Shown here: piece by piece, positions 33,425 through 41,479 of the stretch | Position numbering within the stretch: position 1 is the stretch's first letter | Layout of the letters: every line of letters begins with the position of its first letter | Assembly (NCBI GenBank): GCA_965209105.1 | Contig: CBDBQB010000034.1 | Span: 112,590 to 176,589, forward strand | Length of the DNA: 64,000 bases | Reading direction: 5' to 3' | Origin: JAAELZ01 sp965209105 | GTDB taxonomy: Bacteria; Pseudomonadota; Gammaproteobacteria; Arenicellales; Poriferihabitantaceae | Notes under the pieces: generated by a model | The model's database searches: none | The model's input: the letters and a program-made list of their open reading frames with translations, nothing else | Told to the model about the DNA's origin: nothing | Made by a program: the position numbers and the translations under genes

Positions 33425-33555
33425 CTCTGGAGCTCGCTGAACGACCAATCGTGTCTGACCCTATTGGTTTTCTATTGGTTTTTGGTTTTCTATTGGTTTT
33501 TAATTATTTATTCTGTCATTCATCATTTAATCAAGTTGGCTGGCCCTTTGGTTTT

Positions 33556-34101
33556 TTAATAAATCTCCAAATCTACTGTAGGTTTGTTTGAATCATATAC
33601 ATACATTGAATAGATGAAACCTTTGCTGTCTGGAGTTTCTTCCCCATCCCATAATTGTCTGTATCGCTGATTATTTTGCCAGCCATCCGTAGGTGATAGG
33701 CGTTTGGCGCCGCCCCCAGTTATGGGTACGCTATAGAATGCCTTTGTAGAGGATGGCGCATAGGAGCCAGTAAAGAATACAACGTGTTTGGAGTCTTTGG
33801 TGATAAAGAAACTTGTAACGCCTGAAGGCTTGTCATGTTCGCGAATCGAATAGAGTTGGGTTGATGGCCCTCCATGAATTGGAACGCTATAGATATAGGG
33901 GAAGAAGCCTCGGTAACCAATATAAACCACGTATTTTCCATCTGGGCTGATTCGATAGTCTTCTATGGCTTCGAAGGTTTGTTCAATATCTAAATATAGC
34001 GCGTGATCTTCAGATAATTTAACTAGCGTTTTATCCTGAGCCCAAGAATTTATACTCAATAACATACTGATCACAATTAGCATGTGGTGTCCGAGTGTCA
34101 T
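33556..34101 (-). CDS. Short secreted beta-propeller-like protein, probably truncated
   Basis: This 181-residue protein has a signal peptide (MLIVISMLLSINSWAQD) followed by three blade-like stretches: YRISPDGKYVVYIGY, FFITKDSKHVVFFTGSY and TPDSKGFIYSMYV, the PD40/TolB-type strand pattern. A complete propeller needs six or seven blades, so this looks like the 5' remnant of a longer gene cut off near the repeat region, or a short member of that kind. No enzyme domain is seen. It precedes a repeat-rich interval. Confidence 0.6.
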   Translation of the reverse strand: MTLGHHMLIVISMLLSINSWAQDKTLVKLSEDHALYLDIEQTFEAIEDYRISPDGKYVVYIGYRGFFPYIYSVPIHGGPSTQLYSIREHDKPSGVTSFFITKDSKHVVFFTGSYAPSSTKAFYSVPITGGGAKRLSPTDGWQNNQRYRQLWDGEETPDSKGFIYSMYVYDSNKPTVDLEIY

Positions 34102-34176
34102 TGAAAATCCTAATATTCCAATACTTTAGTATATTATATTCTGATCAATAGGGCAAAACACGATTGATTACCCCTA

Positions 34177-35145
34177 TCAAATCGTAATCAACGCCGACCC
34201 CCAAGTAAACCCACCCCCAAACGCCTCAAGAATAATCTTCTGACCCGCCTTTATACGACCATCCCGCACCCCTGTATCCAGCGCAAGCGGCACTGACGCA
34301 GCAGAAGTATTCCCGTGTTGCGTTACAGTCAAAATAACCTTCTCCATCGGCATACCCGCCTTATTGGCGACCGCCTCGATGATGCGGATATTGGCCTGAT
34401 GTGGCACCATCCAATCCACATCGTCCGCCGTTAAGCCATTCTCCTCTAGTGTCTTAATCGCCAGGGCAGACATTTCTTTGACCGCCCATTTAAATACTTT
34501 TTGACCGTCCATCTGAATATAGGCTTCAGACTCAAGCATACCGTTATATTGTTTTGAAACCCCACTCGGCACACACAATAATTCTTGGAATTGGCCATCC
34601 GCATGAATATGCGTGGAATGAACGCCCGGTGTATCGCTTGCAGTGAGTACCACCGCACCCGCACCATCGCCGAATAGAACGCAGGTTTTACGATCCTTCC
34701 AATCAACAATGCGTGAAATAGTTTCCGCGCCCACCAGCAAAACATTCTTCGCGGTTCCCGTACGGATATATTGATCGGCAACCGACAGCCCATACGCAAA
34801 ACCCGCGCAGACAGCTTGAATATCAAAGGCTGGACAACCCCGAACTTTGAGCTTTTGTTGCAAAATACTGGCGGTACTGGGGAACACCAGATCGGGTGTT
34901 GAAGTTGCCAATACGATTAGATCAATTTTTTCTGCACTGATTCCAGCCGCATCAAGCGCATTCAGAGAAGCTTGTAGTGCGAGATCAGAAGTGTATTCGC
35001 CCTCCGCTGCAATATGCCTCGCTTCGATGCCCGTGCGTTCACGTATCCATTCATCACTTGTGTCGACAATCTTAGTGAGCGCCTCATTCGTCATGCGATT
35101 TTCGGGCAAATAACTCCCCGTACCGATTATTCGCGAGTACATCAT
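34177..35145 (-). CDS. fabH: Beta-ketoacyl-ACP synthase III
   Basis: FabH starts fatty acid synthesis by joining acetyl-CoA with malonyl-ACP. The 322-residue protein has the catalytic cysteine in DIQAVCAGFAYGL near residue 112, the histidine in WMVPHQANIRI near 246 and the asparagine in TQHGNTSAAS near 276. The start YSRIIGTGSYLPENRMTNE is typical; the second ATG at 35142 is also possible. It lies 12 bases after plsX. The usual downstream fabD, fabG and acpP are not here; a repeat-rich region follows instead. Confidence 0.96.
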   Translation of the reverse strand: MMYSRIIGTGSYLPENRMTNEALTKIVDTSDEWIRERTGIEARHIAAEGEYTSDLALQASLNALDAAGISAEKIDLIVLATSTPDLVFPSTASILQQKLKVRGCPAFDIQAVCAGFAYGLSVADQYIRTGTAKNVLLVGAETISRIVDWKDRKTCVLFGDGAGAVVLTASDTPGVHSTHIHADGQFQELLCVPSGVSKQYNGMLESEAYIQMDGQKVFKWAVKEMSALAIKTLEENGLTADDVDWMVPHQANIRIIEAVANKAGMPMEKVILTVTQHGNTSAASVPLALDTGVRDGRIKAGQKIILEAFGGGFTWGSALITI

Positions 35146-35157
35146 TTGTTCAGTTGC

Positions 35158-36159
35158 TTATAAGGTCAGTTGTGACTTGATACGGCCTATCATACCCGCT
35201 TGAACTTCATTAATCGCGACTTTTATGGCTGATGAAAAACCGAATGCGTCTGCACCGCCATGCGATTTAACCACGACACCATTGAGCCCGACGAGGCTCG
35301 CTCCATTGAAGCGGCCAGGATCCAAACGTTTTTTGAAGGCCTCTAAAACGGGTTTGGCGATCAGGCCCGAGCTTTTCGTTAAAATACTTCGATTAAACTC
35401 TTGTTTGAGCACAGTGGAGACCAATTTAGCCAAGCCTTCCGACGTTTTCAGCGCCACATTTCCCACAAAGCCATCACATACGATCACATCTACATCACCC
35501 AGATATATATCGTCTCCCTCGACAAAGCCAATATAGTTAAGCTGACTTTGCTTGAATAAGGCATTGGTTTTCTTTACCTGCTCGTTGCCTTTGACGTCTT
35601 CTGCGCCAACATTAAGCAAACCCACCGTCGGTTTTTTGATGTTCTCAGCAATACTCGCAACGGCGGCGCCCATTTGCCCAAATTGCAGCAAGCCTTGCGG
35701 CGGCGTATCAACGTTCGCGCCCAAATCTAAAACGTGCACCACACTATTTGCACGGGGCAATATCGAGCAGATCGCCGGACGATCTATCCCTTCGATCATA
35801 CGCAACACAAACCGAGCCGTCGCCATCAAGGCACCTGTGTTCCCTGCACTCACGCAGGCATCTGCGCTGCCCACCTTAACCAAATCAATGGCTACGCGCA
35901 TCGAAGAATCTTTTTTCTTGCGCAAGGCCAAGGCGGGCGCCTCGTCCATTTCTACCACTTGCGAGGCATTTTGAATGGTCACCCCATCGGGCAATGTGTT
36001 CGAAGCGTTGTTTTTTGCCAGACAGGCTTTGATCTCTGCTTCGTTGCCAACCAGTGTGATTTGAATATCCTTATGTTCCTTGAGGATGTCGAGCACTGCG
36101 GGGACTGTTACATCAATCCCGATATCGCCACCCATCGCGTCAATGGCGATATGCATCAT
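35158..36159 (-). CDS. plsX: Phosphate acyltransferase PlsX
   Basis: PlsX makes acyl phosphate from acyl-ACP for phospholipid synthesis. The 333-residue protein shows IAIDAMGGDIGIDVTVPA near the start, DEAPALALRKKKDSSM near 72, SAGNTGALMATA near 105, DLGANVDTPPQGLLQFG near 150, and CDGFVGNVALKTSEG near 230. Between rpmF and fabH as in most proteobacteria. Confidence 0.96.
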   Translation of the reverse strand: MMHIAIDAMGGDIGIDVTVPAVLDILKEHKDIQITLVGNEAEIKACLAKNNASNTLPDGVTIQNASQVVEMDEAPALALRKKKDSSMRVAIDLVKVGSADACVSAGNTGALMATARFVLRMIEGIDRPAICSILPRANSVVHVLDLGANVDTPPQGLLQFGQMGAAVASIAENIKKPTVGLLNVGAEDVKGNEQVKKTNALFKQSQLNYIGFVEGDDIYLGDVDVIVCDGFVGNVALKTSEGLAKLVSTVLKQEFNRSILTKSSGLIAKPVLEAFKKRLDPGRFNGASLVGLNGVVVKSHGGADAFGFSSAIKVAINEVQAGMIGRIKSQLTL

Positions 36160-36195
36160 AATTCTTCCTTGAACGTGAGTAGACTACCCGAATAA

Positions 36196-36378
36196 CTACT
36201 CACTATCTGGCATGACCACGACTTGCTTGCCGCGATAATACCCTGTTGCAGTCATATGATGTCGGCGATGTAATTCACCCGTTGTTTCATCAACAGATAA
36301 AGTACTTTCTTTTAGCGAATCATGCGAACGGCGCATATCGCGACGCGAGCGACTTTTCTTACTTTTTTGAACGGCCAT
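36196..36378 (-). CDS. rpmF: 50S ribosomal protein L32
   Basis: The 60-residue protein begins AVQKSKKSRSRRDMRRSHD and ends YRGKQVVVMPDSE, with the family segment GELHRRHHMTATGYYRG; the zinc-binding cysteines found in some L32 proteins are absent, as is usual in this group. It is the first gene of rpmF-plsX-fabH here; the usual upstream yceD (DUF177) is not present. Confidence 0.95.
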   Translation of the reverse strand: MAVQKSKKSRSRRDMRRSHDSLKESTLSVDETTGELHRRHHMTATGYYRGKQVVVMPDSE

Positions 36379-36622
36379 GGTAAACCCTAGAAATCTGCTA
36401 TATGTTCGTTTGCCAACGTGCTAGGAGCACGACGCAATTAAGGCGCGCGATTATAGCGACACTAAGCGCCGGATTCAAAGCCTATTGGCAATTAATTATT
36501 GCACGAATCTCCAGAAATTCTCAAACTGAACATTAACAATTTGTAATCGAGTCTTCACCCTTTAGCAATGTGTATTTGCTTAACATAGCGTCATTCGATT
36601 AATTATCTGAGGATATCCTTAA

Positions 36623-38149
36623 ATGAAGCTAGGCACAGCTCGCGCGACAAGCCCTATAAATCAATTTAGCACCCTGCTCGTATCATCCCTGTTTTTTACG
36701 GGTATTGCGATAGGCGTTCTTTCACACAGCGTTGAGGCTAAATCACCCCCTGCCTCCTCGCAAATAAAGACAATCAATGTTAACGATGGATTTTCTACCC
36801 TAGTCAAAGCGGTTAAACCGGCGGTGGTTAATATCTCAACCACCAGCCGTGTAAAAACAGCATCGAGGAATAGCCCGCGATTTGGAGACAGAAATGCGCC
36901 TGAGCTGGATGAATTTCTTAAACGCTTTTTTGGCGATCAATTCGGCGATCAGTTCGGCCAAGGCCAACCCTCGCCTCGAACCCGTGAAACGCATGCCTTG
37001 GGGTCGGGGTTTATTGTCAGCGAAGACGGTGTCGTCGTCACCAATCATCACGTCATCGAAGACGCTGACGAAATAGAAGTCGTGTTTCAAGACGGCAAAC
37101 GCTACCCTGCCAAGCTCAAAGGTTCGGATAAAAAAACCGATATTGCTGTCTTGCAAATTAATACAGACAGCCCGCTACCCTATGTGGCTTTTGGAGATTC
37201 CAATGAAGCCGAGGTCGGCGACTGGGTGATTGCCATCGGCAATCCCTTTGGTTTAGGCGGCTCTGTGACCGTAGGGATCGTCTCCGCTCGCGGTCGTGAT
37301 ATTCAGTCCGGCCCTTACGATGATTTTATCCAAATCGACGCACCCATTAACCGCGGCAATTCTGGCGGCCCCTTATTTAATACGGCGGGTGAAGTGATTG
37401 GCGTCAACTCAGCTATATATTCACCCACTGGCGGCAGCGTTGGAATTGGTTTTTCCATTCCCTCGAGTTTGGTTCAAAATATCGTTTCGCAGTTGAGTGA
37501 TACAGGCACCGTGGAACGCGGCTGGTTGGGCGTACATATTCAATCGGTTACTGAGGAAATTTCTGAAGGACTCGGCTTGGATGAACCCCATGGTGCGCTA
37601 GTCTCAGATGTTGTAGACGGCAGCCCTGCCGAGCGCGCGGGATTGCAAGCTGGCGATGTCATCATCAGCTACGATGGTGATCGCTTAGACGAGATGCGAG
37701 ACTTGCCTAGATTGGTTGCCAATACGCCGACCAATTCAAAAGTGACACTTGGAATCTGGCGCAACGAAACCAAACGTAGCGTGTCGGTCACGATCAGTGA
37801 ATTAGATACCGAAGCCGAGCAGGCCTCCAATAATCCAAGCGCGCCCGAATCAGAAGAATTTCTTGGCTTGGCTTTAAGTCAACTTACTGCGGAACTTCGA
37901 GAGCAATACAGCGTCAAAGACAAGACCCAGGGGGTAATCGTGACTGATATTGACCCCGCAAGCGAAGCCGCCGACCGTGGAGTGCGCGTCGGCGACGTGA
38001 TTAAAAAAGTAGGGCGCAAAAATGTCACTAATGTCGACGATATTGACGAAGCTGTTAAGCTGGCATTAAAAGGTGATAAGTCATCATTGCTACTATTAAT
38101 AGAGCGCGAGGGAAAAGTTTTATTCGTCGCGATTCCAATTGAATCGTAA
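36623..38149 (+). CDS. Periplasmic serine endoprotease of the DegP/MucD (Do) family
   Basis: This 508-residue protein has an N-terminal signal/anchor (residues near 20-40 hydrophobic) and a trypsin-like protease domain with the catalytic His in VVTNHHVIEDADE near 140, Asp in KKTDIAVLQI near 171 and Ser in NRGNSGGPLF near 246, followed by two PDZ domains (about 290-380 and 410-500). These proteases degrade misfolded envelope proteins; the MucD branch also restrains the alginate sigma factor in Pseudomonas. GAGGAT lies about ten bases before the ATG. The gene diverges from rpmF. Confidence 0.92.
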   Translation: MKLGTARATSPINQFSTLLVSSLFFTGIAIGVLSHSVEAKSPPASSQIKTINVNDGFSTLVKAVKPAVVNISTTSRVKTASRNSPRFGDRNAPELDEFLKRFFGDQFGDQFGQGQPSPRTRETHALGSGFIVSEDGVVVTNHHVIEDADEIEVVFQDGKRYPAKLKGSDKKTDIAVLQINTDSPLPYVAFGDSNEAEVGDWVIAIGNPFGLGGSVTVGIVSARGRDIQSGPYDDFIQIDAPINRGNSGGPLFNTAGEVIGVNSAIYSPTGGSVGIGFSIPSSLVQNIVSQLSDTGTVERGWLGVHIQSVTEEISEGLGLDEPHGALVSDVVDGSPAERAGLQAGDVIISYDGDRLDEMRDLPRLVANTPTNSKVTLGIWRNETKRSVSVTISELDTEAEQASNNPSAPESEEFLGLALSQLTAELREQYSVKDKTQGVIVTDIDPASEAADRGVRVGDVIKKVGRKNVTNVDDIDEAVKLALKGDKSSLLLLIEREGKVLFVAIPIES

Positions 38150-38456
38150 CGACAAATGATCGAGCTAGAATATTTATTTTAACTCGATCAGAAAAGATTA
38201 CGTCGAGGATGGCGTAATAGGTCGGATCAACGATAGCTTAGGCTTTTGTTGAAAAGACCAAACACTCTGTTGTTTCCTCAATTATTTGCACAAGGATGTG
38301 CTTTTTTTATTAAGCCCCATAACCCACTCGCCTTGCTGTTTTAGCCAGCGCTTGCTTGGATTCGTGTGTGACCGAACAGGGCTGCTTGCAAGAATCAGAT
38401 TGCGCTCATTAAAATATAACACTACGCTTGTTAAACACTCCTTATTCGCCTAAGCC
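38150..38456. other. Gene-free gap between the DegP-family gene and the AraC-MGMT gene
   Basis: No gene is seen. There is an 8-bp inverted repeat TGATCGAG/CTCGATCA (38157-38164 and 38183-38190) just after the protease gene and a better terminator candidate at 38288-38308. The rest probably holds the promoter of the downstream gene. Confidence 0.6.
38288..38308 (+). terminator. Probable terminator downstream of the DegP-family gene
   Basis: GCACA (38288-38292) and TGTGC (38297-38301) form a short stem with loop AGGA, followed by seven T. The stem is short, so confidence is moderate. Confidence 0.5.
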
Positions 38457-39314
38457 ATGCAAGCATCTCCAGTGTTAAAACCTCCTAATCTTTCCGACTA
38501 CGAGCAAGTCGCCGAGATCATCGAACTACTTGATCGCGCGGCGCCGGAAGCCAAACGACTGGACTTTTTGGCAGCGCACTCAGGCTTATCCGAAATGCAA
38601 ATTCAGCGTTTGTTTTCGCGTTGGGCAGGTATATCGCCGACTCGGTTTACGCAATATCTCACGACTCAAGATATCAAGGCGCGACTGACAGATCAAACTT
38701 CATTATTAGAGCTTAGCCTAGATACTGCGCTATCAAGCACCAGCCGAGTGCATGATCATTTCATCCGGTTTTATGCCATGACGCCCAAGCAAGTACGGGA
38801 TCAAGGTGCAGGGATTTCGATTAAGCATGGTTTTTATGCCTCACCGTTTGGTGAATGTCATATTGCTTCCACCGATAAGGGTGTTTGTTGGCTGGCCTTT
38901 ACGGGGCCTATTTCTAAAGACGACGCTATCGGGCAGCTGCACGATGAATGGCCCAAGGCAACATTCCACACCGATCACTCAAAACACCAAGCACTGATCG
39001 AACAGCTATTTGATGCGAGTTCTAGTCAATCGCCACTATGCCTACACATTAAGGGCAGCAACTTTCAGCTTCGGGTTTGGGAGGCACTGCTTAAAATTCC
39101 CGCTGGCCATTGCTTCCCCTATCAAGATATCGCGGCTTTGATTAACGCTCCGCGTGCAGCGCGGGCGGTTGGCACAGCGATCGGGCAGAACCCCATTTCC
39201 TGGTTGATTCCCTGTCATCGAGTTATTCGAGCCACGGGCGTGGTGGGGGCTTATCGCTGGGGCAATACGCGCAAGCAGTCGCTGCTTGCTTGGGAAAAAA
39301 GCCAGTATGCCTAG
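38457..39314 (+). CDS. AraC-type domain fused to methylated-DNA-cysteine methyltransferase (Ada-like)
   Basis: This 285-residue protein joins an N-terminal AraC-type helix-turn-helix region (SGLSEMQIQRLFSRWAGISPTRF and VHDHFIRFYAMTPKQVR) to a C-terminal MGMT domain with the acceptor cysteine in SWLIPCHRVIRATG near 252 and YRWGNTRKQSLLAWE after it. It removes alkyl groups from O6-guanine or O4-thymine by suicide transfer. Unlike full Ada it lacks the N-terminal zinc-binding domain that senses phosphotriesters. This organisation is common outside enterics. An alkylation-repair role is inferred. Confidence 0.92.
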   Translation: MQASPVLKPPNLSDYEQVAEIIELLDRAAPEAKRLDFLAAHSGLSEMQIQRLFSRWAGISPTRFTQYLTTQDIKARLTDQTSLLELSLDTALSSTSRVHDHFIRFYAMTPKQVRDQGAGISIKHGFYASPFGECHIASTDKGVCWLAFTGPISKDDAIGQLHDEWPKATFHTDHSKHQALIEQLFDASSSQSPLCLHIKGSNFQLRVWEALLKIPAGHCFPYQDIAALINAPRAARAVGTAIGQNPISWLIPCHRVIRATGVVGAYRWGNTRKQSLLAWEKSQYA

Positions 39315-39438
39315 CACCATAAAGCGCCATACCCAGCAATTGTGGGTGATGAAATGGCTCACAAATAGGCCATTATTTTCACCTCAAAGCAGTTAAACTT
39401 TATGCCCACAAAGTTTAAAAAGTCGATTCAATCGTAAA

Positions 39439-40278
39439 ATGGACAGCAAACAACGCAAGCCGGAACCCAGCTGGGTCAAATCTCAGAAAGATCCGATATG
39501 GGCGAAGATTCGTGCAGAAGTACAGGAACAAGTCGAGAAAGAGCCCCTGCTCGCCAGTTTTCTACACACCACGGTGCTCAAGCATAAATCGCTGGAAGAC
39601 ACGCTGAGTTTACACCTCGCACACAAACTCGATAATGCAACGCTGCCCGGAATATTATTGAGGGAAATCATTGACGAAGCCTTGCAGAATGATCCCGAAA
39701 TCGGCGACGCCATTCGCGCTGATCTGACCGCTTTTTGTGATCGCGACCCTGCCTGTGATCGTTATTCCCTGCCTTTACTCTATTTAAAGGGTTTTATGGG
39801 CTTGCAGACCTATCGAATCGCGCACTGGCTATGGCAACAAGATCGAACTGAGCTCGCATTATATTTACAAGGGCGCATGTCTGAGGTCTTCGGCATGGAC
39901 ATACACCCTGCCGCGCGGATTGGCAAAGGCATTATGATTGATCATGCCACATCAGTGGTGGTGGGTGAAACCGCGGTGATCAGCGACAATGTATCGATGC
40001 TGCACGAAGTGACCCTCGGCGGAACGGGCAAGGATACTGGCGACAGACACCCAAAGGTGATGTGCGGTGTTTTGCTTGGTGCAGGCGCCAAAGTATTGGG
40101 CAATGTGGTGATCGGTCAAGGCGCGCGAATTGGTGCGGGGAGCGTGGTTTTAACCGACGTGCCGGACTACCACACCTTCGCGGGCATTCCCGCCGTTTCG
40201 GTTGGTAAAGCCCCTGAAACAGACGATTCAAATCAAGCCGCTTTTGATATGGATCATTCGCTTTGCCTTGATAAATAG
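39439..40278 (+). CDS. cysE: Serine O-acetyltransferase
   Basis: CysE acetylates serine with acetyl-CoA, the entry step to cysteine. The 279-residue protein has the N-terminal helical SATase domain (DPACDRYSLPLLYLKGFMGLQTYRIAH near 105, in part) and a left-handed beta-helix of hexapeptide repeats with the active-site histidine region IMIDHATSVVVGE near 164 and LHEVTLGGTGKD near 189. The tail ending in DMDHSLCLDK differs from the E. coli C-terminal Ile that binds cysteine synthase. It precedes an SDR gene by 27 bases. Confidence 0.95.
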   Translation: MDSKQRKPEPSWVKSQKDPIWAKIRAEVQEQVEKEPLLASFLHTTVLKHKSLEDTLSLHLAHKLDNATLPGILLREIIDEALQNDPEIGDAIRADLTAFCDRDPACDRYSLPLLYLKGFMGLQTYRIAHWLWQQDRTELALYLQGRMSEVFGMDIHPAARIGKGIMIDHATSVVVGETAVISDNVSMLHEVTLGGTGKDTGDRHPKVMCGVLLGAGAKVLGNVVIGQGARIGAGSVVLTDVPDYHTFAGIPAVSVGKAPETDDSNQAAFDMDHSLCLDK

Positions 40279-40304
40279 ACTGTTTATTCGCCAACCCTTT
40301 TCGG

Positions 40305-40976
40305 ATGAATCACGTTTTTATTACCGGCGCAAACCGGGGAATTGGCTTAGGTTTTGTTCAGCACTATCTCGAGCAAGGAGATACGGTATGGGCTTGTTAT
40401 CGGCATAGTGCTGAACCCTTAAGCGCTCTAAATCATCCGCGCTGCCACCCTGTTCGTTGGGATGTCACCGAGCCGCTTAACGAAGCTGAATATTCAAAGC
40501 TGCCTGATGAAATTAATCTGCTCATCAATAATGCTGGAATTTATGGTGACAGCACGCAAGGCTTAAGCCAAGTTTCGCAGCAGCAGCTACTAGAAGTATT
40601 TAAAGTGAATGCTGCGACGCCGATATTGGTCGTACAAAGCTTACTCAAGCAGTTAAAGAAAGGCCACGCCTGTATTGCCAATATGAGTTCTAAAATGGGC
40701 TCTGTGGCAGATAATAGTAGCGGTGGCGTTTATGCTTATCGCGCGGCTAAATCAGCATTGTGTAACATCACTAAATCCATGGCAATCGATCTCGCGGATG
40801 AAAATATTAGCGCAATCTGCTTACATCCCGGCTGGGTTCAGACCGACATGACCCAAAACACGGGCTTAATAGATGTTAAAACTTCTGTTGCAGGACTGGC
40901 GTCAGTCATCGATAATATCGACAAATACCCACCGGGCGCATTTGTAGCCTACGATGGCGCGATCGTGCCGTATTAA
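40305..40976 (+). CDS. Short-chain dehydrogenase/reductase
   Basis: This 223-residue Rossmann-fold enzyme has the nucleotide-binding TGANRGIGLGF near residue 7, NNAGIYGD near 77 and the catalytic YAYRAAKSAL (Tyr-x-x-x-Lys) near 144, with a serine in MSSKMGS 16 residues before. It resembles the CsgA/carbonyl-reductase-like SDR group. The substrate is unknown. It may share a transcript with cysE. Confidence 0.88.
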   Translation: MNHVFITGANRGIGLGFVQHYLEQGDTVWACYRHSAEPLSALNHPRCHPVRWDVTEPLNEAEYSKLPDEINLLINNAGIYGDSTQGLSQVSQQQLLEVFKVNAATPILVVQSLLKQLKKGHACIANMSSKMGSVADNSSGGVYAYRAAKSALCNITKSMAIDLADENISAICLHPGWVQTDMTQNTGLIDVKTSVAGLASVIDNIDKYPPGAFVAYDGAIVPY

Positions 40977-41056
40977 AAAAGAACCATTTACCCACATAAA
41001 TTCCAAAATAATGGCCGAGTAGCGCCAAATTTATTCAAACGGAAAGAGGAAAAGAC

Positions 41057-41440
41057 ATGAATCTCGAAAAAGTTGTTTTTGCATTTTTTATATTGTTGGC
41101 GCTCACGCTAAACTTTGGATTTTTTCTGGGTGATTTGACCGATCCCGTCCAGCATAGCGCTTACGGTCTGTTTGCAGCAATCGTTATCAGCCTTATCGCA
41201 ACCATACTTAAAATAGGGCATCGTACGCACGTTGATGCCGTCCTCCTCGCGACCTCGCTAGTGGCCGATCTGCAGCTGGTCGCGGCTTGTTTAATATGGG
41301 GCGTCGTCGTCTATGGATTAGGCATTGAAATGAACGCCCACTATATGTCGATCATCGTATCGCTTTCAGGTGGCGCTCTACTCGCCAATATCGTATCGGT
41401 GATCATCCTGATTATCGAAACTTCGATGCAACGCTTGTAA
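41057..41440 (+). CDS. Small membrane protein (DUF6394-like) partnered with the TrkA-type channel
   Basis: This 127-residue protein has about four membrane segments: near 6-24, 36-52, 65-90 and 100-122. I recognise it as the small DUF6394-like protein often found directly upstream of TrkA-N/ion-channel genes; that recollection is not verified. GAGGAAAAG precedes the ATG. The channel gene starts 40 bases later on the same strand, so the two probably form one unit; the small protein may be a channel accessory subunit. Confidence 0.75.
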   Translation: MNLEKVVFAFFILLALTLNFGFFLGDLTDPVQHSAYGLFAAIVISLIATILKIGHRTHVDAVLLATSLVADLQLVAACLIWGVVVYGLGIEMNAHYMSIIVSLSGGALLANIVSVIILIIETSMQRL

Positions 41441-41479
41441 GGCGCTCAATCACTCCATAGGCTGATTGGCTTTTACGCC

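Larger units (their letters stand above)
32556..33555. other. Gene-free, repeat-rich interval
   Basis: This kilobase holds two full copies of a repeat of about 210 bp (32674-32883 and 33215-33424), a third repeat-like unit with a perfect 15-bp inverted repeat (33056-33070 with 33113-33127), a GTCGTTGCGAGGAGCAAGG segment near 32903 of a type widely dispersed in bacterial genomes, and short direct repeats of TTTTCTATTGG near 33466-33510. Apparent frames in it follow the repeats and are not supported as genes. Confidence 0.7.

Noticed and set aside
32659..33448. Frames in the repeat copies that look like a small protein family
   Set aside because: The similarity between them comes from the underlying DNA repeats; there is no start context or known domain.
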